Counted from the stretch's first letter, positions 54,012 through 63,905 are shown. The stretch: DNA of 64,000 nt from Arthrobacter sp. efr-133-R2A-120 (GCF_030209835.1 NZ_JARVRF010000019.1:1-64000), one strand, 5' to 3'. The notes: a model not told the origin generated them from the sequence alone. Numbers and translations are program-made.

Positions 54012-55478
54012 ATGTACCAGCAGACAGTCAGCATTCGGGATTTACCAGCAGACCGTCGGCATCCGGAGGTAGACGGCCTAGAACACTTCCTCGGTCTCGA
54101 ACAGATGGCGTTACGTACACGCTCAAAGCTTCGGGCCCGGGACCTCATAGTGCAGAAATACGGGGGCTCCTCCGTAGCCGATGCGGCAGCCATCAAGCGG
54201 GTCGCCCGGCGGATCGCCGAGACCCGGGAGGCCGGACACCCGCTGGTGGTGGTGGTTTCGGCCATGGGCGACACCACCGACGAACTGCTTGACCTGGCCG
54301 TGTCACTCAGCCCCAGTCCTCCCGCCAGCGAACTTGACGCGTTGCTGACCACGGGTGAACGGATTTCCGTGACGCTCCTGGCGATTGCCCTGTCCGACCT
54401 TGGTGTCCCTTCCCGGACCTTCAGCGGAAAGAAGGCCGGACTGATTACCGACGGCATCCACGGCAAGGCGCACATCGTCAACGTTGACCCGCACCATATC
54501 CGCGCCTGCCTGAAACGCGAAGAAGTTGCCATCGTGGCTGGTTTCCAAGGGAAGGGCCTCAAGAAGAAAGAGGTCACCACGCTGGGCCGGGGCGGTTCGG
54601 ACATCACGGCCGTCGCCTTGGCGGCCGCGTTGGGGGCCGGTATGTGCGAAATCTATACCGACGTCGACGGCGTTTATACCGCGGACCCGCGGGTCGTTCC
54701 CCGCGCGCGGAAAATCGATGTCATTTCAAACGAGGAAATGCTGGAATTGGCTGCGTCCGGTTCCAAAGTGGTGCATGCCAGGTGCCTTGAGTATGCCCGC
54801 CGTTTTGGCGTCCCCATCCATGTGCGTTCGTCTTTCAACCGTGTCATGGGCACCCTGATCCTCCCAAGCCAGGACCAAGAGGCGGTGTGGGACCACAAGC
54901 CGGTCTGGGAACGGGCTCCGGCCGTTGAGCAGCCAGTGGTCTCTGCAGTTCTCTGTGACCGGTCCGTGGCGAAGCTAAAGGTCATAGGCGTCGCGGATGG
55001 GGTGGGAAAGTCTGCGGAAATCTTCGGGCTTCTTGCCGACGCGCGCGCCCAGGTTGACATGGTCGTTCAAAACAGCTCGGCCGCGCGTGCCGGCGGCAGC
55101 GACATTTCGCTGGCGATTCCCAGCCGGGACGGATTCCGTGTCCGTGAGGCCTTGTCCGCTGCCCAGGGGGCCATCGGCTTCATCGACCTCCAGTACGACG
55201 GCCAGATCGGCAGGCTGTCGCTGATCGGGGTGGGCCTGCGCACTGACGCCCAGGTCTTTTCGCGGCTCTTCAAGGCCCTTTCGGACGCGGGAGCCGAGAT
55301 CGAGCTGATCTCGGCGTCCGACATGCGCATCGACGTCGTTGTCCGCGCGGCAGCGCTCGAGGACGCGCAGCGCTCCGTGCGGTTCGCCTTCGGGCTGGAC
55401 GATGCAGGAAAGGACCCGGCAGGACAGGAGCAGGCAGGACAGGAGCAGGCAGGAGAGGAGGCCAGCAAAGCGCCGTAG
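54012..55478 (+). CDS. aspartate kinase of the polymer cluster
   Basis: A 488-residue aspartokinase that phosphorylates aspartate, the first step towards lysine, threonine and diaminobutyrate. AGGAGG lies 6 nt before the ATG at 54012. The kinase domain starts LIVQKYGGSSVADA at about 46, after an N-terminal extension, and includes GRGGSDITAVALAAALGA and YTDVDGVYTADPR. Tandem ACT domains follow, with the effector loop QNSSAARAGGSDIS. Several residues there differ from the QNVSSVEDGTTDIT type loop. The tail is a Gln/Ala/Gly/Glu repeat. A second, cluster-borne Ask would raise flux to the polymer; feedback resistance is inferred. Confidence 0.92.
   Translation: MYQQTVSIRDLPADRRHPEVDGLEHFLGLEQMALRTRSKLRARDLIVQKYGGSSVADAAAIKRVARRIAETREAGHPLVVVVSAMGDTTDELLDLAVSLSPSPPASELDALLTTGERISVTLLAIALSDLGVPSRTFSGKKAGLITDGIHGKAHIVNVDPHHIRACLKREEVAIVAGFQGKGLKKKEVTTLGRGGSDITAVALAAALGAGMCEIYTDVDGVYTADPRVVPRARKIDVISNEEMLELAASGSKVVHARCLEYARRFGVPIHVRSSFNRVMGTLILPSQDQEAVWDHKPVWERAPAVEQPVVSAVLCDRSVAKLKVIGVADGVGKSAEIFGLLADARAQVDMVVQNSSAARAGGSDISLAIPSRDGFRVREALSAAQGAIGFIDLQYDGQIGRLSLIGVGLRTDAQVFSRLFKALSDAGAEIELISASDMRIDVVVRAAALEDAQRSVRFAFGLDDAGKDPAGQEQAGQEQAGEEASKAP
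55421..55450 (+). repeat. 15-nt tandem duplication at the ask 3' end
   Basis: Two perfect copies of AGGACAGGAGCAGGC encode the GQEQA repeat of the C-terminal tail. Confidence 0.9.
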
Positions 55479-55591
55479 CGGGGCCGCAGCACCGGCACCC
55501 CATCTTCCCCGCGTCGCAAAAGGCACGGCAGCGGGACGCGCTCAGTCATTGATCCGCCGCCGCGGATCCACGGGATAAGGACCCGATCGCC

Positions 55592-56992
55592 ATGCACACA
55601 CACCCGCAGCAGGCTACCTTGACCTCGGCACATGTAACCGGGCCCCTGCCAGGACCCGGATCTGCTGAATTGTTGGCTCGCCAGGAACTCCACGAATCCA
55701 ATGCCCGTACCTATCCGCGGCATCTTCCCATCGCGATTGCCGAGGGCTCCGGTGCCTTTGTGCGGGACGTCGATGGCAATGTCTTCATTGATTTCCTGGC
55801 CGGTGCCGGGGTTTTGTCCCTCGGGCACAGCCATCCGGAACTGGTCGAGGTCGTGGCGGAACAAGTGCGGATCTTGAGCCATGGGCTTGATTTCCCGACG
55901 CCGGTGAAGGACGCCTTCACGAGCGCACAGCTGTCCATGCTTCCTTGGGGACTTGGCGATCGGATGAAGATCCATTTCTGCGGACCGACCGGTGCAAATG
56001 CCGTGGATGCTGCCATCAAATTGTGCAAGACCGCCACCGGACGCGGGGACATCGTGTGCTTCCAGGGAGCATTCCATGGCAGCAGTGCCGTGGGGATGGC
56101 GTTGACTGGACTAGTTGAACAGAAACAACCGGTGGCGAACGGGATGCCCGGAGTTCACTTCTTCCCCTATTCCTACTGTGCGCAGTGTCCCGTAGGCCTG
56201 CGCCCGGAGACTTGTGCGACCAACTGTGTCCAATTCTTCGAACATTCCCTCAAAGACCCGCTTGGGGGCATTCCACTTCCCGCAGCCGTCATCATGGAAA
56301 TGGTCCAGGGCGAGGGGGGAGTTGTTCCGGCCACCGTCGAATTCGCGCGAACCGTGCGCAGGGTGACCCGTGAGCTGGACATCCCGCTGATTATCGATGA
56401 GATCCAGACCGGGTGCGGGCGCACGGGAACGTGGTTCGCGTTCGAGCAGTACGGGATCGAGCCCGATGTCATCGTGGCATCCAAGGCCCTTAGCGGAATA
56501 GGCCTCCCCGTTGCGCTGATCATCTACAACAAGGACCTCGACCGCTGGCTCCCGGGTGCCCACACCGGGACATTCCGCGGAAACCAGTTGGCATTCGCCG
56601 CGGGGGCTGCGGCCGTGGAGATCATCCGGCGCGACGACGTTCTCGGCAACGTCCGTAGCCGCGGCGCGCAGATTGCCCGGCTCCTCGCGCCCTTGACCGC
56701 AAACCCCTGGGTGCGCGAGGTACGGGGCCGGGGCCTGATGTGGGGAATCGAGTTCCGCGATCCGGGGACAGGACGTCCTGCCGGACACCTGGCCCGCGCA
56801 GTGCAGCGAAATGCCCTGGAGCGGGGCCTGATCCTGGAATGCGGCGGGCGGGAGGACTGCGTGGTCCGGCTCTTGCCGCCGCTGAACATCACGGCGGAAC
56901 TCGTCGACGCCGCTTGCGAGCTGCTGCTGGCTGCCATTGCCGAACAAAGTTCCACCGCAGGACAGAGTGCCAAGGCAGGGGCGGTCCGATAG
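55592..56992 (+). CDS. dat: L-2,4-diaminobutyrate:2-oxoglutarate 4-aminotransferase
   Basis: A 466-residue class-III PLP aminotransferase of the EctB/Dat/PvdH group, which makes 2,4-diaminobutyrate from aspartate semialdehyde. It has FLAGAGVLSLGHSHPELV, GPTGANAVDAAIKLCKTATG, QGAFHGSS, a Cys-containing loop (YCAQCPVGLRPETC), IIDEIQTGCGRTG, the PLP lysine in VASKALSGIGLP and THTGTFRGNQ-type sequence (AHTGTFRGNQLA). AAGGA precedes the ATG. There is no ectA or ectC next to it, so ectoine is not the likely product. Confidence 0.88.
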   Translation: MHTHPQQATLTSAHVTGPLPGPGSAELLARQELHESNARTYPRHLPIAIAEGSGAFVRDVDGNVFIDFLAGAGVLSLGHSHPELVEVVAEQVRILSHGLDFPTPVKDAFTSAQLSMLPWGLGDRMKIHFCGPTGANAVDAAIKLCKTATGRGDIVCFQGAFHGSSAVGMALTGLVEQKQPVANGMPGVHFFPYSYCAQCPVGLRPETCATNCVQFFEHSLKDPLGGIPLPAAVIMEMVQGEGGVVPATVEFARTVRRVTRELDIPLIIDEIQTGCGRTGTWFAFEQYGIEPDVIVASKALSGIGLPVALIIYNKDLDRWLPGAHTGTFRGNQLAFAAGAAAVEIIRRDDVLGNVRSRGAQIARLLAPLTANPWVREVRGRGLMWGIEFRDPGTGRPAGHLARAVQRNALERGLILECGGREDCVVRLLPPLNITAELVDAACELLLAAIAEQSSTAGQSAKAGAVR

Positions 56993-57033
56993 GGCCCGCC
57001 GGCCGGACGCAGGGACAGGACCAGGAGGGGAAC

Positions 57034-60000
57034 ATGGGAAGGCACGTGACTGCTCAGGGCAGTACGACACAGGGCAACACAAGGCAGGGCAACACAAGGC
57101 AGGGCAACACGATCCGGTGGAGCCCGGGCGAGCGGCTTGAGGAGCTCTTCGAGGACCGGTGCGACCGGCAACGAGCCGAAGGCCGCAGCCGCCATCCGGC
57201 AGTGGAAACAGCGGATGGTTCGCTCAGCTATGAAGAACTCGACTCCCGGGCCAACCAGCTCGCCCGCTACCTCCTTGCCCGCGGTGTGAGCCCGGGCGAA
57301 AGAATCGCACTGCTGTTCGATGACCCGGTGTGGTCCTATGTCAGCATGCTCGCGGTCCTCAAGGCCCATGCCGTCTACGTGCCCCTCGACCCGGCGTTCC
57401 CTCCAGAGAGAATTGCCTACATTGCCGCCGACGCGGACGTCACCATGATCCTGACTGTCTCCCGCCTCGCGGACAGCCTCCTGACCGGGACTGCGGCCCC
57501 CGCGGTTCGCATGGACAAGGAGGACCGCCGCATTGCCGCGTTCGAACCCTCCCGCTTGGGCTGGGCGGGGCAGGAGTCCCCGGCCAACGGACTGGCCTAC
57601 ATCATCTACACCTCGGGATCCACCGGACGGCCAAAGGGAGTAGCCATAGCCCACGCCAGCATCTGCCACTTCGTACGGATTGCCGCCGAAACCTACGGCT
57701 ACGATTCCGGCGACCGGGTCTACCAGGGCATGACCACGGCTTTCGACTTCTCCGTGGAGGAGATCTGGGTGCCTTGGATGGTAGGGGCCACCTTGGTGCC
57801 CCGACCGCCCGGGAACAACCTCCTCGGGCCGGATCTTGCCGAGTTCATCGAGGCCCGGAACATCACCGCCCTTTGCTGCGTGCCGACCCTGCTCGCCACG
57901 CTCGATGACGAGCTGCCCGGGCTGCGGTTCCTGCTCGTCTCCGGTGAAGCCTGCCCGGAGGACCTTGTGGAGCGTTGGCACCGGCCCGGCCGGCGGTTCC
58001 TGAATGTCTACGGGCCCACCGAAGCGACCGTGACGGCAACCTGGGGCACGGCGGAGCCCGGCAAGCCCGTGACCCTGGGCAAACCGTTGCCCGGCTACTC
58101 GGCGGTCATCCTGGATCCCGTCCAGGACCGCGCCTTGCCTCACGGCGAGCTGGGCGAAATCGGTCTGGCGGGGGTGGGGCTCGCCAGGGGGTACATCAAC
58201 CGGCCCGAGCTGACAGAAAGGGCTTTCATTCCCGATTTCCTGGGCTTGGCGGACAACCCCTCCCATCGCATTTACCGCACGGGTGACCTGGGCCGGTTCA
58301 ACGACGACGACGAGATCGAGTACCACGGCCGCGCCGACACACAGGTGAAGGTCCGAGGCTATCGGATTGAGCTGAGCGAAATCGAAAACGTCCTTCTGCA
58401 GATACCCGGGATAGCGATGGCCGTTGTGAAGACGTGGGAGCCCGAGCCGGGAATCACGGAACTTGCCGCCTACTACACGATGCACCAGAACGTCCCCGAG
58501 GTGGCAGGAGGAGACATCCGTGCCTGGCTGCGCGAGCGGCTTCCCGCCTACATGGTGCCGGGCTATTTCCAGTCCCTCCGGACCATGCCGATGATGGTCA
58601 GCGGGAAAGTGGACCGCAGCCGCCTTCCACATCCCGCCGGGCCGCGCACGGTCAGTACAGACTTCGCTGACACCAGTCCGGTGACGCCCACGGAACGGAT
58701 CCTCGCCCCGGCTTTGGCTGCGGCGCTCCGGCTCACGTCGGTTTCCACCACCGCCAACTTCTTCAACGACCTCGGGGCAAACTCCCTGCTGATGGCGCAT
58801 TTCTGCGCCAACGTCCGAAAGGAAGCCAACTCACCCTCAGTCTCGATGCGCGAGATCTATGCATATCCGACCATCGCCGCATTGGCGGCCGCCCTCGACG
58901 CCGCGAACGACGAGGCACTGGCGGGGGTCGGCGCCGGAGGGAGGGGAACTGCGACGGCTGAACCGTTCCTGCGAGTGGGGACTGCCCAGTACCTGCTGTG
59001 CGGGGTTTTGCAGGCTTTGGCCGCCCTGGCCTACGCGTACGTCGTCGTGCTCATCCCCTCCGCCGGCGAACAGTGGATCGGCGGGTCCCGGCAGCCGGGC
59101 GTCCTCGTGGCGCGCTCCGTCGTCGTCGGCACCATATCGTTCCTGGCCCTGGCAGTCATGCCCATTGCGCTCAAATGGGCGCTCATCGGCCGGTGGAAGG
59201 CCGAGGAGTTCCCTCTCTGGTCCTTGCGGTACGTCCGCTTCTGGTTCGTGAAGACATTAGTCAACACAAGCCCTGTCCGCTTGTTCGTCGGGACACCGGT
59301 CTTCCCCCTGTACCTCAGGGCGCTGGGGGCCAGGATCGGCCCGAGGGTAACCATCCTCTCCTCAAGGATTCCGGCCTGCACCGACTTGCTGACTGTGGGA
59401 GCGGACACAGTGATCCGGAGGGACTCAACGTTCAGCTGCTACCGTGCCCAGGCCGGCCGGATCCAGACGGGGCCCGTCATCCTAGGCCGAAACGTCCTGA
59501 TCGGCGAACAAACGACGCTGGAGATTGACACGGCCATGGGCGACGACGCCCAACTGGGGCACAGCTCCTGCCTGCATCGCTTCCAGAGTATTCCGCCTGG
59601 CGGCGCCTGGGCCGGCTCCCCGGCCGAGCCCACCAACACCAGCTATCGCAGGGCGGGACAAGCCGCGTCCGGGACGGCCCGCCGGGCCAGTTTCAGTTTC
59701 TGGACCGTGGTGGTCCACGTGGTACTGGTGTCGTCCATCGGGCTTGGAGTCATCGACGTCGTACTCGCTTCCCTCCCCACGGGCGAAACAAACCCGGCCA
59801 AGCCGCTATTCTGGCAAGCGCTTCTGCTGATCTCCGCCGTCCTTCTTTTCGGCAGCATCCTGGCCGCTTTCGCCGTCGCCGCCACCGTTCCGAGGCTGCT
59901 GGCGTTGCTTCTGGTTCCAGGCAAGGACTACCCCCTCTACGGCGTCCGCTTCGGACTGTTGCGGACAGCCCAGCGGCTGACCAACCTCAAAGCACTCCTC

Positions 60001-61119
60001 CAGCTCACCGGAGACAGTTCCCTGATCGTGTACTACCTGGACGTCCTGGGCTATCACCAACCGGACATGGTGCAGACCGGATCCAATTTCGGCGTCGGGC
60101 TGAAGCATGACAGCCCCACACTGACTACGGTCGGCAGCGGCACCATGGTCTCGGATGGGCTTTCAATCATCAATGCCGACTACTCGAACACCGCTTTCCG
60201 CCTTTCGCCCGCCACCATCGGGGCCAGGAGCTTCTTCGGCAACAACATCGCCTATCCCGCCGGAGCCAGGATGGGGGACAACTGCCTCCTGGGGACCAAG
60301 ACCATGGTGCCTTTGGACGGTCCGCTACGCGAGGGGGTGGGCCTCCTGGGCTCACCGCCCTTTGAAATACCGCGCACCGTGGACCCTGACAACACCTTTG
60401 ATCGGTTCAGGACGGCGGAGGAATTGCGGCGCCGGATCCCTGCAAAGAACGTACACAACACCGTGACAGTGATCCTCTACCTGCTTGCCCGGTGGGCTGA
60501 ACTGTACGTGATTCTCCTCGCCGCCTGGGCATCGCAGGCCTTCCTTCCCGCCGCAGGGGGGCTCTCTGCGGTGGCCGCACTGGCAACAATGGTCATCACC
60601 ACGGGCGTCCTGATGGTCCTCGTGGAGCGGGCGTCCCTCGGCTTTGGTCGACTTTCTCCGACCTTCTGCTCCATCTACGAAGTGCCCTTCTGGCGGCACG
60701 AGCGCTACTGGAAACTCGGCGCCGGGGGAATCGTGCAAATGTTCAACGGCACGCCCTTCAAACCCGTGATCTGGCGAATCCTGGGCGTCCGGATGGGCAA
60801 GAAGGTCTTCGACGACGGTTGCGGGATCCCGGAAAAGACCCTCGTCACCATCGGGGACTACTGCACCCTCAACGCTTACGCCGTGGCGCAATGCCACTCC
60901 ATGGAGGACGGCGCGTTCAAACTCGATGCCATCACCCTTGGCGCCGGCTGCACCCTGGGCGTGGGTGCGTTCGTCCATTACGGCACCACCATGCATGACG
61001 GCTCGGAACTCGAAGCCGACTCGTTCCTGATGAAGGGCGAGGATGTCCCGGCCGGCGGCATCTTCGGCGGCAATCCTGCACGCGAACTGACCCGGCAAAC
61101 GGTCCCCGGACTGCTATAA
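57034..61119 (+). CDS. Pls-type homopoly(amino acid) synthetase (A-T-six TM-three soluble domains)
   Basis: A 1361-residue single-module synthetase with the layout of epsilon-poly-lysine synthetase. The adenylation domain (about 30-545) has YIIYTSGSTGRPKG, FDFSVEEIW, NVYGPTEATV, YRTGDLGRF, VKVRGYRIELSEIENV and SGKVDR. The carrier domain (about 555-640) has the phosphopantetheine site LGANSLL. Three soluble domains (about 726-875, 966-1135, 1210-1360) are separated by pairs of membrane helices at about 650-718, 888-962 and 1143-1202. There is no thioesterase, reductase or classical condensation HHxxxDG motif. The N-terminus is a TQGNTRQGN repeat. GGAGGGG precedes the ATG. It probably polymerises the diamino acid made by the two upstream genes. 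Confidence 0.9.
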   Translation: MGRHVTAQGSTTQGNTRQGNTRQGNTIRWSPGERLEELFEDRCDRQRAEGRSRHPAVETADGSLSYEELDSRANQLARYLLARGVSPGERIALLFDDPVWSYVSMLAVLKAHAVYVPLDPAFPPERIAYIAADADVTMILTVSRLADSLLTGTAAPAVRMDKEDRRIAAFEPSRLGWAGQESPANGLAYIIYTSGSTGRPKGVAIAHASICHFVRIAAETYGYDSGDRVYQGMTTAFDFSVEEIWVPWMVGATLVPRPPGNNLLGPDLAEFIEARNITALCCVPTLLATLDDELPGLRFLLVSGEACPEDLVERWHRPGRRFLNVYGPTEATVTATWGTAEPGKPVTLGKPLPGYSAVILDPVQDRALPHGELGEIGLAGVGLARGYINRPELTERAFIPDFLGLADNPSHRIYRTGDLGRFNDDDEIEYHGRADTQVKVRGYRIELSEIENVLLQIPGIAMAVVKTWEPEPGITELAAYYTMHQNVPEVAGGDIRAWLRERLPAYMVPGYFQSLRTMPMMVSGKVDRSRLPHPAGPRTVSTDFADTSPVTPTERILAPALAAALRLTSVSTTANFFNDLGANSLLMAHFCANVRKEANSPSVSMREIYAYPTIAALAAALDAANDEALAGVGAGGRGTATAEPFLRVGTAQYLLCGVLQALAALAYAYVVVLIPSAGEQWIGGSRQPGVLVARSVVVGTISFLALAVMPIALKWALIGRWKAEEFPLWSLRYVRFWFVKTLVNTSPVRLFVGTPVFPLYLRALGARIGPRVTILSSRIPACTDLLTVGADTVIRRDSTFSCYRAQAGRIQTGPVILGRNVLIGEQTTLEIDTAMGDDAQLGHSSCLHRFQSIPPGGAWAGSPAEPTNTSYRRAGQAASGTARRASFSFWTVVVHVVLVSSIGLGVIDVVLASLPTGETNPAKPLFWQALLLISAVLLFGSILAAFAVAATVPRLLALLLVPGKDYPLYGVRFGLLRTAQRLTNLKALLQLTGDSSLIVYYLDVLGYHQPDMVQTGSNFGVGLKHDSPTLTTVGSGTMVSDGLSIINADYSNTAFRLSPATIGARSFFGNNIAYPAGARMGDNCLLGTKTMVPLDGPLREGVGLLGSPPFEIPRTVDPDNTFDRFRTAEELRRRIPAKNVHNTVTVILYLLARWAELYVILLAAWASQAFLPAAGGLSAVAALATMVITTGVLMVLVERASLGFGRLSPTFCSIYEVPFWRHERYWKLGAGGIVQMFNGTPFKPVIWRILGVRMGKKVFDDGCGIPEKTLVTIGDYCTLNAYAVAQCHSMEDGAFKLDAITLGAGCTLGVGAFVHYGTTMHDGSELEADSFLMKGEDVPAGGIFGGNPARELTRQTVPGLL
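57066..57110 (+). repeat. 15-nt repeat array at the synthetase 5' end
   Basis: Two perfect copies of AAGGCAGGGCAACAC at 57081-57110, preceded by a third (GACACAGGGCAACAC), encode the QGNTR repeats. Confidence 0.9.
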
Positions 61120-61172
61120 CGCCAACGCGTGGCTTACGCTGGCCTTGTTGGCACGTCCGGGAGGGGGACTGC

Positions 61173-61670
61173 ATGACCACCGTGTCGCTGTATCTGGACG
61201 TCGACGGCGTGGTGAACCCCTTCGGTTCCATGGGCTTCACTGATTGGGGTACGGAATGGAAAATCGCCGACGCCGGAATCCTCGACGTCGTTTACGCGTC
61301 CGAACTGGTTGGCGAACTCAATGAGCTGGCCGCGCACCCCGCGGCGAGGTTTGTTTGGCTGACCACGTGGCAGCGGCTCGCCCCTGAGTTCCTGTGCCCT
61401 GCAATCGGTCTCCATGGCGAGCATTGGCCCGTCCTGACCAGCGACGGTTGGGACCAGACCGCCGATTGGTGGAAGCTGGACGTCTTGCAGAAGGACGTCC
61501 AGGAGTCCGGAGCCGAACGCATCGTGTGGATGGACGATCAGCTGAACCATGAAGCCGCTGCCCGGTCCTGGGCCGAGTTCCTCGGCAACCGTGTGCTTTG
61601 GATCTCACCGGACCCGCGGCGGGGCCTGTCACGCAGCGATATCGCGGCTGTTCGGCAATTCCTTGGATGA
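61173..61670 (+). CDS. HAD-like hydrolase domain protein
   Basis: A 165-residue protein with the HAD motif I LYLDVDGVVNPF near the N-terminus, motif II-like VWLTTWQ and a late acidic motif RIVWMDDQLNHE. It resembles the short HAD proteins associated with RNA repair families, but the substrate is unknown. It follows the polymer synthetase by 53 nt and could be read through, although no functional link is evident. Confidence 0.75.
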   Translation: MTTVSLYLDVDGVVNPFGSMGFTDWGTEWKIADAGILDVVYASELVGELNELAAHPAARFVWLTTWQRLAPEFLCPAIGLHGEHWPVLTSDGWDQTADWWKLDVLQKDVQESGAERIVWMDDQLNHEAAARSWAEFLGNRVLWISPDPRRGLSRSDIAAVRQFLG

Positions 61671-61750
61671 TTCGATGTTTGGCCATGCCGGCAAATGGCA
61701 CGTAAGATTCTTAAGGTTTCACGCCCGCCATAGTTAATTCCGCCAGTACA

Positions 61751-61772
61751 GTCAGATGAACGCGTGCTGAAC
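61751..61772 (-). promoter_or_regulatory. PHO-box-like direct repeats before pit
   Basis: On the minus strand two adjacent 11-nt units, GTTCAGCACGC and GTTCATCTGAC, resemble the 11-nt PhoP direct-repeat units of streptomycetes (GTTCAYYYR-like). They lie 68-89 nt before the pit start. Confidence 0.4.
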
Positions 61773-61839
61773 TGTTTTTTGTTGGGCAGGCCCGGGGAAG
61801 TGGAACTGCGCATCATCGACTCTGCAGATTGGGCACCAG

Positions 61840-63050
<1,211 letters not shown>

Positions 63051-63054
<4 letters not shown>

Positions 63055-63272
63055 AGTGGTTGGATCTGGTGCAGGTGGCCGGCGCGACCCTTGTGGCAGC
63101 TGTGCTCCTCGTAGTGCTGTATTCGCTCGGTGTCCGCCTCACCGCCATCGCGGGCGACGCCCGGCAGAAGTCGCCGGTCATGGTGCGGTCCCTTGCGTAC
63201 GTGTGTTTCGCGGCTTGCGGAATCGCCGTGCTTTTCGGGATCTATCTGATCGTTCCGTACTTCACGAAGTAG
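63051..63272 (+). CDS. small membrane protein coupled to pit
   Basis: A 73-residue protein with two hydrophobic helices (about 9-30 and 48-68) joined by a basic loop. Its ATG overlaps the pit stop by 4 nt, as often seen for small partners of Pit. Function unknown. Confidence 0.75.
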
Positions 63273-63308
63273 CTGGGAACGCCGCCGCCTCATGGGTAGG
63301 GTGGGGCC

Positions 63309-63905
63309 ATGGCGGATTTCCAGTACTACGTGGCATCCTCGCTTGACGGGTTCATCGCTACCAAGGATGACGATCTCGGCTGGCTGCTCCAGTTCGAAGA
63401 GGCCGAGGGCGTCACCGAAAGCTACGAAGACTTCATGGCGGGCATCGGCTGCATAGTCATGGGCGGCCAGACCTATCGCTGGCTCATGGAACATGAACCG
63501 GGCAAATGGCCCTATCCGGGTGTTCCATGCTGGATCTTCACCCACCGCGAATACGCGGCGCCGCCCGGCGCGGACGTCACGTTCGTGCGTGGCGAGGTTG
63601 AGGAATTCGCGCCGGACCTGATTGCCGACGCCGGCGACAAGAACGTGTGGCTAGTTGGCGGTGGAAACCTGGTAGCCCAGTTCGCCAAGGCCGGCCTGCT
63701 GGACGAGATGATTGTCACCCTTATCCCGGTCGCCTTGGGTTCCGGTAAGCGCTTGTTGCCTGTCGAGAGCCCGACGGCGCCGCTTGAGTTGATCTCGTCC
63801 CGCACCCTGGGTGGCGCGGCAGTCGAGGTGCGCTACAGGTTCCCAGCGCGTGCCGGGTCAGCGGGCCCTGTTCTCCCGGATCATGTTGGTAATCCGGGCA
63901 GTTGA
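63309..63905 (+). CDS. dihydrofolate reductase/RibD C-terminal-like protein
   Basis: A 198-residue NADPH-binding fold of the DHFR-RibD superfamily: VASSLDGFIATKDDDLGWL at the start, IVMGGQTYRWL, and KNVWLVGGGNLVAQFAKAGL carrying the GGG cofactor motif. It is not folate-pathway DHFR by sequence pattern. Its 3' end overlaps the convergent thioesterase gene by 48 nt. Confidence 0.82.
   Translation: MADFQYYVASSLDGFIATKDDDLGWLLQFEEAEGVTESYEDFMAGIGCIVMGGQTYRWLMEHEPGKWPYPGVPCWIFTHREYAAPPGADVTFVRGEVEEFAPDLIADAGDKNVWLVGGGNLVAQFAKAGLLDEMIVTLIPVALGSGKRLLPVESPTAPLELISSRTLGGAAVEVRYRFPARAGSAGPVLPDHVGNPGS

Noticed and set aside
55592..56992. Ectoine biosynthesis
   Set aside because: The aminotransferase is EctB-like, but no ectA acetyltransferase or ectC synthase is adjacent, and the next gene is a Pls-type synthetase.
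56524..58800. Long open minus-strand frame across the aminotransferase and synthetase
   Set aside because: It crosses two well-supported genes in antisense, has no recognisable domain and no initiation site, and is explained by codon GC bias.
57034..61119. Siderophore NRPS
   Set aside because: There is only one module, with no condensation HHxxxDG motif, thioesterase, hydroxylase or siderophore transporter nearby. The membrane-embedded layout matches Pls instead.
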